NCBI GenBank assembly: GCA_011390385.1
Contig: JAABSN010000001.1
Span: 1 to 64,000 of the forward strand
Direction of reading: 5' to 3'
From: Thioalkalivibrio nitratireducens
GTDB lineage: Bacteria > Pseudomonadota > Gammaproteobacteria > Ectothiorhodospirales > Ectothiorhodospiraceae
DNA length: 64,000 nt
Shown here: piece after piece, positions 48,615-56,525 of the stretch
Numbering within the stretch: the stretch's first letter is position 1
Layout: each line of letters begins with the position of its first letter
Program-made: the position numbers and the translations under genes
Notes under the pieces: model-generated
What the model was told of the DNA's origin: nothing
The model's database searches: none
What the model saw: the letters and a program-made list of their open reading frames with translations, nothing else

Positions 48615-48868
48615 GCATAGAGAAAGGGGTTGAGCACCCCGAGCCCCGCAAGACGCCACCATGCAGTCGCGGTCTGCTGGCGCAGACGGTCGATGCGCCC
48701 CTGTATCGCGAGAACCGTGAACAGGGCCAGGACCGACACGGCATTCGAAAAGAGCAGGAGCTGAAGCGGGTCCAGATACTGCAGCGACAGCTTGAACGCC
48801 GACGCGACCGTCGACCACAGCAGCACCGCCGCGCCGGCATAGGCGTAGGCAAGCCCCTGGCGGGTCAC
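48615..48868 (-). pseudogene. Truncated EamA (DMT) transporter
   Basis: The first 85 or so residues of a drug/metabolite transporter are present: LAYAYAGAAVLLWSTVASAF, KLSLQYLDPLQLLLFSN and WWRLAGLGVLNPFLYA. They end where the IS110-type remnant begins. A normal EamA protein has about 300 residues and ten helices, so about 70 percent is lost. It lies 43 bases downstream of putP on the same strand and may have been part of that operon. Confidence 0.75.
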
Positions 48869-48911
48869 CGCATCGGCTGCCTGCAGGCCGGCAAGGTCCC
48901 TGCGCTCGCGA

Positions 48912-50381
48912 TTATTCCGCGGTCAAGCGGCGGGACTGCGCGAACTGCTGCTGGACCTCGACCGAGGGACGACCCGTCAGCTGGCTGACCACGACGATCG
49001 CGACGGTTGCAAAAATGAAACCCGGAAGCAGTTCGTAGACATCGAAGACACCGCCGGACAGCTCCTTCCAGGCGATGACCGTCAGCGCACCCACCACCAT
49101 GCCGGCCAGGGCGCCGTTGCGGTTCATGCGCGACCAGTAGAGGGACAGGATGATCACCGGCCCGAAGGCCGCGCCAAAGCCACCCCAGGCGTAGGACACC
49201 AGGTCCAGGACCCCGGCCTCAGGATCCATCGCCAGAAGCAGGGCGATGACCGAGACGCCGATGACCGCCGCCCGGCTGATCCAGACCAGTTCCGCCGCGC
49301 CGGCGTCGCTGCGCACCATGCCGCGATAGAAGTCATTGGTGATGGCGCTGGCGGAGACGATCAGCTGCGAATCGATGGTGCTCATGATCGCGGCGAGGAT
49401 CGCTGCCATCAGCACGCCGGCCACCCAGGGATTGAACAGTGCCCGGATCAGCTCGATGAGCACGGTCTCGCCATCGGCGAGCGGCGCATCGGCGAAGTAG
49501 GCGATCCCCAGATAACCGGTGGCGACCGCGCCAACCAGCGCCAGCACCATCCAGCTCATGCCGATCAGGGTGGCGCGCGGGACGTCCCGCTCCGAACGCA
49601 GGGCCATGAAGCGCGCGAGGATGTGCGGCTGACCGAAATAGCCGAGACCCCAGGCCAGGAGGGAAATCATGCCCATGAAGGTCATGCCCTTGAGGATCGC
49701 CGTGTGGCTCGGATCGACGTTGACCACCTCGGTCTGGACACTGCCCCAGCCGCCGACCAGGACGACCACGAACATGGGGACGACCAGTAGCGTCAGGAAC
49801 ATCAGGATGCCCTGCGCGAAATCGGTCCAGCTGACCGCGAGAAAGCCGCCGAGGAAGGTGTAGCTGATGATCACGATGGCACCGACCCAGACTGCGGTCT
49901 GGTATTCCATCCCGAAGGAGTTCTGGAACAACAGGCCACCGCCGACCAGGCCGGCCGAGATGTAAAGGGTGAAGAACACCAGGATCACCACTGCGGAGAT
50001 GATGCGCAGCAGTCGGGTGCGGTCCTCGAAGCGGTGTTCGAGGAAGTCCGGGATGGTGAGGGAGTCATGCGCGAGGGCGGTGAAGCGTCGGAGCCGGCCG
50101 GCGACGAACACCCAGTTGAGGAAGGCACCTACGACCAGACCCACCCCGATCCAGAGTTCGCTCAAACCGGAGACGTAGACCGCGCCGGGCAGGCCAAGCA
50201 GCAGCCAGCCGCTCATGTCCGACGCCCCGGCACTGAGTGCCGCGACTCCCGGGCCGAGGCTGCGCCCGCCGAGCACATAATCCGAGAGGTTGGTCGTGCT
50301 GCGGTAGGCGATGATTCCGAGGGCCAGCATCGCCGCCAGGTAGGCGGCAAAGGTGGCGAGCGTCGGCAAGGGCATGTTCAT
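48912..50381 (-). CDS. putP: Sodium/proline symporter PutP
   Basis: SSS-family importer, 489 aa, about 13 helices. ATG 50381 has AAGGAAAG upstream. Family blocks: YVLGGRSLGPGVAALSAGAS, DMSGWLLLGLPGAVYVSGL (the Na+/proline site region), LTIPDFLEHRF, WGLGYFGQPHILARFMAL and ISTIDSQLIVSASAITNDFY (as short pieces). The gene looks intact. It is flanked by a collapsed putA and a truncated EamA gene, so proline taken up may no longer be degraded by a local PutA. A role in osmoprotection is possible (inference). Confidence 0.93.
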   Translation of the reverse strand: MNMPLPTLATFAAYLAAMLALGIIAYRSTTNLSDYVLGGRSLGPGVAALSAGASDMSGWLLLGLPGAVYVSGLSELWIGVGLVVGAFLNWVFVAGRLRRFTALAHDSLTIPDFLEHRFEDRTRLLRIISAVVILVFFTLYISAGLVGGGLLFQNSFGMEYQTAVWVGAIVIISYTFLGGFLAVSWTDFAQGILMFLTLLVVPMFVVVLVGGWGSVQTEVVNVDPSHTAILKGMTFMGMISLLAWGLGYFGQPHILARFMALRSERDVPRATLIGMSWMVLALVGAVATGYLGIAYFADAPLADGETVLIELIRALFNPWVAGVLMAAILAAIMSTIDSQLIVSASAITNDFYRGMVRSDAGAAELVWISRAAVIGVSVIALLLAMDPEAGVLDLVSYAWGGFGAAFGPVIILSLYWSRMNRNGALAGMVVGALTVIAWKELSGGVFDVYELLPGFIFATVAIVVVSQLTGRPSVEVQQQFAQSRRLTAE

Positions 50382-50496
50382 CAGGGCTTTCCTTGAGAGG
50401 CGCCTGCGGCACGTCTGCGGTTGAGTTTCGGCGTGATGCAGCGGGCACCCTTCACCCACCTCGATACCCTACTTCGCATCGATTGCCGCCGGCAAG

Positions 50497-50949
50497 TCAC
50501 CGCGTCCGGTCTGCCGCCGCGAGCAGGCTGGCGTTGCCACCCGCTGCCGTAGTGTCGATGCACAGGTGGCGCTCGACCATGTAGCGTTCCGGGGCAATCA
50601 GCGTAGTCTCCAGCGGCACGATGGGCCCTGGACGTTCGGCGAGGGCCATACGCAGGGCGCGGGTCCACGCTTCGGGGCCTGCAGCCGCGACCGCCGATAC
50701 CCCGGTGATGCCCGCCAGGGTATCGGCCGCGACCGTGCCGTCCAGCAGCGCCTCGATGACATCCAGCGACAGTTCGAGGCGGTCCTGCTCCTCGGCATCG
50801 ATGTTGAAACCGATGCCGGCACGGGCCGCCTGCCGTGCCGCCTCATCCAGCTGCAGGCGCTCCACGAGGTCCGCCAGCAGGTCGGCCTCGGAGCTTGAAA
50901 GGCAAGCGCGAATCCGCTGCCGGCAATCGGAACCTGTCTTCTCACTCAT
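50497..50949 (-). pseudogene. putA: In-frame deletion remnant of putA (proline dehydrogenase / P5C dehydrogenase)
   Basis: An open 150-codon frame with a good ribosome binding site (GGGAGGAT). It resembles three separate parts of PutA joined together. Residues about 1-40 (DCRQRIRACLSSSEADLLAD) look like a PutA N-terminus. Residues about 44-72 (IGFNIDAEEQDRLELSLDVI) match the proline-dehydrogenase barrel. Residues about 105-145 (RPGPIVPLE, MVERHLCIDTTAAGGNASLL) match the extreme C-terminus. A normal PutA has over 1000 residues. The FAD and NAD sites are gone, so it cannot oxidise proline. It is next to putP, the normal partner. Confidence 0.75.
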
Positions 50950-51197
50950 CGCTGTATCCTCCCGGACCGCGGTGCCTCCGGAAAAGTCGGTAGGGTTCGC
51001 TCCCGGTCTGCGGTGGAGGATGGATCTCAGCGTGATTTCAGCAGAAACCGCTATCTCGATGACACCGAACCCGGAGCGGGCTCGGGTTCACTGTAGATCA
51101 ATCGAGAAGACACGCCGTGAAAAGACGTAGTTGGAACCGGAAGATGATGGTATCGCCACTGGCCTGACTGGCAAGCAGGCCGCGGGACTTGGTGGCT

Positions 51198-51385
51198 CCT
51201 GATTAGCACGAATGCTCCGCAAGCCGGACTCGCGCATGAATTCACCCCGTCATTGCGAGCGCAGCGCGGCAATCCAAATGGCTCAGCAGAACCCAATGTG
51301 GGTTGGATCGCCACGTCGCTTCGCTCCTCGCGATGACGCCTTGGGCCTTAATTTTCCGATCTGCGGAGCATTCGTGCTAATCAGG
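51198..51385. repeat. 188-bp element with 24-bp perfect terminal inverted repeats
   Basis: Bases 51198-51221 (begin CCTGATTAGCACGAAT) are the exact reverse complement of 51362-51385. Nested inside is a second imperfect inverted repeat, CGTCATTGCGAG at 51248-51259 against CTCGCGATGACG at 51327-51338. No coding capacity. It looks like a MITE or a nested insertion of a CATTGCGAG-type repeat. Confidence 0.8.
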
Positions 51386-51456
51386 TGGTGGCTTGGGTCG
51401 GGCGCGGCCGGTTTCCCGACCGCCCGATGGCTGGCAGCGCGACGTCTGCTGCCGAC

Positions 51457-51876
51457 TCAGCGCAGAATGAAGACCGACACCGGCAGCCGTTGGGCGAGTT
51501 CTCCTGCGTTGGAACTGATCAGGTGCAGCCGGTCCGCGACGCCGGGGATGTGGGATGCCATCACCACCAGATCGGCCCCGATTTCCTTCTGGGCCTGGAC
51601 GAGCTTGTCATCGAGTTCGATCGTCACGTCGGTGCTGTCCATGGTTCGGGAATCGGTCTTGATGCCATATTCCTCTCCCTGCTGGCGGGCAAAGTCCGCG
51701 AGGCGACGGGCAAGTTCCTCGGGCGTCCTGGCTGCCCGATTGGGCACGCGTCCGGCAACGGTGACGTAGTGGACGGTCGCGTCATACTGCTTGGCCAGCC
51801 CTGCGGCGACCTCCAGACTCTTCTGCATGCCGTCGATGTGCTTGAGATCGACCGGAATCATGATTTTGTCGAACAT
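51457..51876 (-). CDS. Universal stress protein family
   Basis: 139 aa. Start ATG 51876 with AGGAGGAG upstream. MFDKIMIPVDLKHIDGMQKS and DLVVMASHIPGVADRL are Usp-like. The C-terminal ATP loop normally reads G-x2-G-x9-G-S/T; here the region ISSNAGELAQRLPVSVFILR has SSN, so nucleotide binding is doubtful. It resembles the UspF/UspG branch. Stands alone. Confidence 0.85.
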   Translation of the reverse strand: MFDKIMIPVDLKHIDGMQKSLEVAAGLAKQYDATVHYVTVAGRVPNRAARTPEELARRLADFARQQGEEYGIKTDSRTMDSTDVTIELDDKLVQAQKEIGADLVVMASHIPGVADRLHLISSNAGELAQRLPVSVFILR

Positions 51877-52480
51877 CGGTGTCTCCTCCTGGTTCGATGC
51901 ATGGTCCAAAGGGCCTTTGCGCTCCCGACGGCTCACTGCGCTTCCCCTGGGTGAAGGCGCCGACCGGCAATCGCCGAGCTGGGCATCTCGCGATTGATCG
52001 TTTCGGTTCCTCAGTGTGCGCATTTTCGAGACTTCAACCCATATTCGAGCCATTGCACCAAACGTGACTCCTGGTGCACCGGGTAGCGGTCGACAAATCC
52101 ATTACAGGCCCGCACCTACTGACAAGGGTTGCGTGCGGCCGTGAATGATCGCTTCCAGGCGATGTTCCGTTTGCTACGGCTCAATTCCGGAAGTTGTACG
52201 GGCTCCATAGTCCGACGTGCACCCAATTCAACCTCCATGCCATCGGAGGCCAGTCTCCGGCCCATAAATTCCCTGTCCGCCGGTAGCTCCCAATCCATGG
52301 ATCGGCGAGAGGGCTCGGTCACGACAGGGATTTGGCCGTCGCGTTGCAAATAGCTTTCGACCTTATCGTACACTCGACTCTGCCATTCTCGGAATGCGGG
52401 CGATCCCGCTCCGGGTAGGGATGGACCAACAGAAGCTCGCGGCCGCGTGCCTGCGTGCCATCATTAAGGAGGAGCGGACC
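51877..52480. other. Intergenic region usp-metY
   Basis: About 600 bases of lower GC than its surroundings. Apart from one doubtful small frame on the minus strand (52116-52373), nothing is recognised. The metY ribosome binding site AAGGAGGAG is at the right edge. Confidence 0.4.
52116..52373 (-). CDS. Possible small hypothetical protein
   Basis: 85 residues from GTG 52373. The composition is protein-like (YDKVESYLQRDGQIPVV, MDWELPADREFMGRRL), but third-position GC is lower than in neighbouring genes, there is no strong ribosome binding site, and no family is recognised. It could be a foreign remnant or chance. Confidence 0.3.
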   Translation of the reverse strand: MYDKVESYLQRDGQIPVVTEPSRRSMDWELPADREFMGRRLASDGMEVELGARRTMEPVQLPELSRSKRNIAWKRSFTAARNPCQ

Positions 52481-53764
52481 ATGAAATTCGAGACCCGGGC
52501 CATCCATGCCGGATTCCGGCCCGACCCGACCACGCGCGCCGTGGCCGTGCCGATCTACCAGACAACGTCGTATGCGTTCGACGATACCCAGCACGGCGCC
52601 GATCTTTTCGATCTCAAGGTGCCGGGCAATATCTACACGCGGATCATGAACCCCACCACGGACGTTCTGGAACAGCGCGCCGCGGCACTCGAAGGCGGCG
52701 TCGGGGCGCTTGCGTTCGCGTCGGGCATGGCAGCGATCACCGCGGGAATCATGACGCTGGCGAACGCTGGCGACAACATCGTGACCACGAGCACGCTTTA
52801 CGGTGGAACGTACAATCTGTTCGCGCATACCCTCCCGCGCTACGGGATCGACGTCCGTTTCGCGCCGCCGGGGGATCTCGACGCAATGGCTGCGCTGATC
52901 GATGGTGATACCCGGGCCGTCTTCTGCGAGTCGATCGGCAATCCGGCCGGCAACGTGGCCGACCTGGCGGCGATGGCGTCATTGGCGCATGCGCACGGTG
53001 TCCCGCTGATGGTGGACAACACCGTGCCCTCGCCGTATCTGTGTCGCCCGTTCGAGCACGGGGCCGACATCGTCGTGCACTCGCTCACCAAGTACATGGG
53101 TGGCCATGGAACCAGTATCGGTGGCGTCCTGATCGATTCCGGAGCGTTTCCATGGGCCGATCATGGCGATCGATTCCCCGGTCTCACGCAGCCCGATCCG
53201 TCGTATCACGGAGTGACCTACACCGAGGCGTTCGGCGAAGCCGCATACATCGGGCGAGCGCGGGTGGTGCCCCTGCGCAACATGGGCGCGGCGATCTCGC
53301 CGTTCAACAGTTTCCAGATCCTGCAGGGGATCGAAACCCTCGCACTGCGCATGGATCGTCATTGCGACAACGCCCTCGCGGTCGCTCGGTTCCTGAAGGA
53401 TCATCCGGCCGTGGACTGGGTCGCCTATGCGGGCTTGCCGGACCACCCTGACCATGCACTCGCGCAGCGCTACATGGGTGGGCGCGCGGCCGGGATTCTC
53501 AGTTTTGGCATCCGCAGCCCGCTCGGAGGCCGCGCCGCCGGCGCCCGTTTCATCGATGCGCTGCAACTGGTCACGCGGCTGGTCAATATCGGTGATGCCA
53601 AGAGTCTGGCCTGCCATCCCGCAACCACGACGCATCGGCAGCTTTCGCCGGAGGAACTCCAGCGCGCTGGTGTCCCTGAGGACATGGTGCGATTGTCCGT
53701 GGGGATCGAGCATATCGACGACATCCTGGCCGATCTCGAGCAGGCGCTCGCCGCCGCCACCTGA
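52481..53764 (+). CDS. metY: O-acetylhomoserine sulfhydrylase
   Basis: PLP enzyme that makes homocysteine from O-acetylhomoserine and sulfide. ATG 52481 has AAGGAGGAG upstream. 427 aa. Motifs: IYQTTSYAFDDTQHGADLF, YTRIMNPTTDVLEQR, FASGMAAI, VDNTVPSPYLCRPFEHGADI, and PLP Lys in VVHSLTKYMGGHG. The central insert FPGLTQPDPSYHG and YTEAFGEAAYI is typical of MetY rather than MetB/MetZ. With metZ nearby the cell has two sulfhydrylase routes to methionine. Confidence 0.93.
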   Translation: MKFETRAIHAGFRPDPTTRAVAVPIYQTTSYAFDDTQHGADLFDLKVPGNIYTRIMNPTTDVLEQRAAALEGGVGALAFASGMAAITAGIMTLANAGDNIVTTSTLYGGTYNLFAHTLPRYGIDVRFAPPGDLDAMAALIDGDTRAVFCESIGNPAGNVADLAAMASLAHAHGVPLMVDNTVPSPYLCRPFEHGADIVVHSLTKYMGGHGTSIGGVLIDSGAFPWADHGDRFPGLTQPDPSYHGVTYTEAFGEAAYIGRARVVPLRNMGAAISPFNSFQILQGIETLALRMDRHCDNALAVARFLKDHPAVDWVAYAGLPDHPDHALAQRYMGGRAAGILSFGIRSPLGGRAAGARFIDALQLVTRLVNIGDAKSLACHPATTTHRQLSPEELQRAGVPEDMVRLSVGIEHIDDILADLEQALAAAT

Positions 53765-53788
53765 AGTTTCGGCGTGGGCCAGCATCGA

Positions 53789-53920
53789 TGCCGACCTTCA
53801 TGGCCACCGCTGACGATGAAAGGCGTAGGGTGCCAATGAGCACAGCGAATTGCACCGACCGAGGCACAGCGGCTCGGCCGCGCCTCACGGCACCCTGCGG
53901 GGTCCGCTCTGTCACGTTAC
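53789..53920 (+). repeat. Dispersed palindromic repeat family A, copy 3 (shortened)
   Basis: ATGAAAGGCGTAGGGTGCCA and ATGAGCACAGCGAATTGCAC at the left, CGCGCCTCACGGCACCCTGC at the right; the centre is about 30 bases shorter than in the other copies. The right end (GTCACGTTAC, 53911-53920) contains, on the minus strand, the TGA stop of the MFS transporter gene. Confidence 0.75.
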
Positions 53921-55219
53921 CCTTTGGCCGGGGGTGCCGGAACCACCATCCGGACCCTCATCCTCACCCGGATGCAGCGTGACGGTTTCGTGGGGGTCGG
54001 ACTCGGTGCGCGGGTCGATGTCCGCGGCGACGGGGCTGGTACGCATGACCGGTACGAAATCCGCCATTTCCGGAGGAGGCACCGGCGCTTCCCGACGCAA
54101 TTGCCGCGCCACGTAAAGGATGTAGCCCAACAACAACGCCGCAAAAGCCAACGGGAGTGCGGAGGCGCTGGTCAGGAACAGGATCAGCCCCGCCAGCATG
54201 GGCCCCACCGCTGACCCGATGCCGTTCATCAGCAGCAAACCTCTGGTGGCTTCCAGCGCTTCTGGAGCTTCGAGTCGATCGTAGGTCTGAGCGACACTGA
54301 GGGCGTACAACGAAAACGCGAAGCCGCCCCACAACAGCCCCAGTCCGATAAGCAGGATCGGCGTCAATCCAATCGTCAGGTAGATCCCCACCGAGCCCAG
54401 TGCTGCCAGTCCGGCGACGACCATCAAGGCCTTGCGCCGGTCTCGGCCGTCGGAGGCGTGGCCGATCGGGTACTGAAGCAAGGCTCCGCCGAAGATCGCG
54501 GCGCTCAGGAATGCCGCGACCCCGGCGTCGCCGAGCCCGACATCGCGCGCGAACACGGCTGCAAGTCCCCAGAACGAGCCGGTCACCAGGCCCGATACCG
54601 CGGCGCCGACCGTTCCGACCGGCGCACGCTGGTACAGATCCCGCAGCGGCAGCCGTGCGGTCTGGATTGGTACCGGTTGCGTCACCGGAGTCAGGGCGAT
54701 TGGAATCAGGCCGAAAGCGAACAGGATGGCCACGAGCATGAAAGTCTGAATCGATTCCGGGCCGTAAACCAGAAGAAGAAACTGTCCTGCACCCAACGCA
54801 AAAAGGCTGGTCATCATGTAAATCGCGAAGACCTGGCCGCGTTTCTCCACCACCTGCTCGTTCAGCCAACTCTCGATCACCATGTAGCTTCCGAGCAGAC
54901 TGATCCCGTTGATCAGGCGCAGTACCCACCAGACTACTGGATCGATCCACAACCCATGCAGGAGCGCGGCCACCGCCGAAAGTGCCGCCAGTGCAGCGAA
55001 CGTTCGGATATGTCCGACCCGCGCGATGACTCCCGGAATGATCCATGAGCCCGCGATATAGCCGATAAAAAAGGCCGACATGATCATGCCGATGGCCAGT
55101 TCGGAAAAACCTTCCGACTGGGCGCGCAGTCCGAGCAGGGTACCGATGAGCCCCGATCCCATCAACAGGATTCCCATGCCCAGCAGCAGGCTGAAAACGG
55201 ACCGGAGGCTGGAACCCAT
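53912..55219 (-). CDS. MFS transporter (YcaD-like)
   Basis: Twelve-helix major facilitator, 435 aa. ATG 55219 (MGSSLRSVFSLLLGMGILL) is chosen. Features: GFSELAIGMIMSAFFIGYIA, GHIRTFAALAAL, NGISLLGSYMVIESWLNEQV, and the second-half LSAAIFGGALLQYPIGHASD with DGRDRRK. The tail after helix 12 is acidic and Pro-rich. Divergent from metZ and convergent with metY; substrate unknown. Its last codons lie in a dispersed repeat. Confidence 0.88.
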   Translation of the reverse strand: MGSSLRSVFSLLLGMGILLMGSGLIGTLLGLRAQSEGFSELAIGMIMSAFFIGYIAGSWIIPGVIARVGHIRTFAALAALSAVAALLHGLWIDPVVWWVLRLINGISLLGSYMVIESWLNEQVVEKRGQVFAIYMMTSLFALGAGQFLLLVYGPESIQTFMLVAILFAFGLIPIALTPVTQPVPIQTARLPLRDLYQRAPVGTVGAAVSGLVTGSFWGLAAVFARDVGLGDAGVAAFLSAAIFGGALLQYPIGHASDGRDRRKALMVVAGLAALGSVGIYLTIGLTPILLIGLGLLWGGFAFSLYALSVAQTYDRLEAPEALEATRGLLLMNGIGSAVGPMLAGLILFLTSASALPLAFAALLLGYILYVARQLRREAPVPPPEMADFVPVMRTSPVAADIDPRTESDPHETVTLHPGEDEGPDGGSGTPGQRVT

Positions 55220-55229
55220 GGAGCGACCG

Positions 55230-55259
55230 TTGGGGCGGGAGATGATGTGCAAGTATAGT
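55230..55259 (+). promoter_or_regulatory. Possible sigma-70 promoter for metZ
   Basis: TTGGGG at 55230-55235 and TATAGT at 55254-55259 (5/6 match) with an 18-base spacer, about 73 bases before the metZ ATG. I see no SAM-riboswitch fold in the leader. Confidence 0.35.
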
Positions 55260-55331
55260 GTCAGAAAAATTCTGGCGGACCACTTACCGGTAAGGCGAGC
55301 GGTCCCTTTCGCTCGAATCCCTGGAAACCCG

Positions 55332-56525
55332 ATGCAAGAATCCGAAATCAACGAGTACGCACCCGAAACCATAGCGATCCGTTCCGGCTATCAGCGCACC
55401 GCCGAGAGCGAGCATTCGGAGGCGATTTTTCCGACCTCCAGCTTCGTGTTCGGCAGCGCCGCCGATGCCGCCGCGCGTTTTGGCGGCGAAATACCGGGAA
55501 ACATCTATTCACGTTTCACCAACCCCACTGTCAGGGCTTTCGAGAAGCGGCTGGCGGCGATGGAAGGCGGGCAATCCTGTGTGGCCACGGCGTCGGGCAT
55601 GTCGGCGATCCTTGCCACGCTGATGGGCCTCCTGCGCCACGGCGATCACGTCGTGTGCTCACGCTCGGTCTTCGGGACCACCACGGTGCTGCTGAACAAC
55701 TATATGGGTCGCTTCGGGGTCGATGTCAGCTATGTGCCGCTGTCGGATCTGTCGGCATGGGCCGATGCCACGCGTCCGAACACTCGTCTGTACTTCTGCG
55801 AGACACCGTCCAACCCGATGGGCGAACTGGTGGATATCCGGGCGCTGGCCGCTATCGCTCATGCCCGCAACGTCCTGCTCGCGGTCGACAACTGCTTCTG
55901 CACCCCCGCGCTGCAGCGGCCGCTGGAGTTGGGCGCCGACATCGTGATTCACTCGGCAACCAAGTTTCTCGATGGCCAGGGGCGTTGCCTCGGCGGCGCT
56001 GTCGTCGGCGATGCGGAACGGGTCGGTAAGGATGTTTATGGATTCCTCCGCAGTGCCGGGCCGACGATGTCGCCGTTCAATGCCTGGGTATTCCTGAAGG
56101 GCCTGGAAACGCTGCATTTGCGGATGCGTGCGCACAGCGACAGCGCTCTGGCCCTGGCGCGCTGGCTGCGCGCCCATCCAAAGGTGACCGCTGTGCACTA
56201 CCCGGGGTTGGAGGAACACCCGCAGCATGTGCTTGCGGGTACCCAGCAAAGCGGCTACGGCGGCGTCCTCAGCTTCGAGGTAACGGGTGGGCGTGAAGCT
56301 GCCTGGTCCGTGATCGACGCTACGCGCATGCTGTCGATCACTGCGAATCTGGGCGATGCAAAAAGTACGATCACCCATCCGGCCACGACCACGCACGGGC
56401 GGGTTGCGCCCGAGCAGCGCGAAGCCCAGGGCATCACCGAAGGGCTGGTTCGCATCGCCGTGGGTCTGGAGGCGGTCGGCGACATCGAACGGGATCTGGC
56501 GCGGGGGCTGGATCGTCTGCCGTGA
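55332..56525 (+). CDS. metZ: O-succinylhomoserine sulfhydrylase
   Basis: PLP enzyme that makes homocysteine from O-succinylhomoserine. ATG 55332 (MQESEINEYAPETIAIRSGY). 397 aa. Motifs: IFPTSSFVFGSAADAAARF, YSRFTNPTVRAFEKRLA, VDNCFCTPALQRPLELGADI, PLP Lys in VIHSATKFLDGQGR, and ITHPATTTHGR. Its TGA overlaps the start of the kinase-DUF455 fusion (GTGA), so the two are co-translated. Confidence 0.93.
   Translation: MQESEINEYAPETIAIRSGYQRTAESEHSEAIFPTSSFVFGSAADAAARFGGEIPGNIYSRFTNPTVRAFEKRLAAMEGGQSCVATASGMSAILATLMGLLRHGDHVVCSRSVFGTTTVLLNNYMGRFGVDVSYVPLSDLSAWADATRPNTRLYFCETPSNPMGELVDIRALAAIAHARNVLLAVDNCFCTPALQRPLELGADIVIHSATKFLDGQGRCLGGAVVGDAERVGKDVYGFLRSAGPTMSPFNAWVFLKGLETLHLRMRAHSDSALALARWLRAHPKVTAVHYPGLEEHPQHVLAGTQQSGYGGVLSFEVTGGREAAWSVIDATRMLSITANLGDAKSTITHPATTTHGRVAPEQREAQGITEGLVRIAVGLEAVGDIERDLARGLDRLP

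Noticed and set aside
55220..55331. SAM riboswitch before metZ
   Set aside because: The divergent spacer is only 112 bases and I could not draw the conserved SAM-I, SAM-II or SAM/SAH cores.
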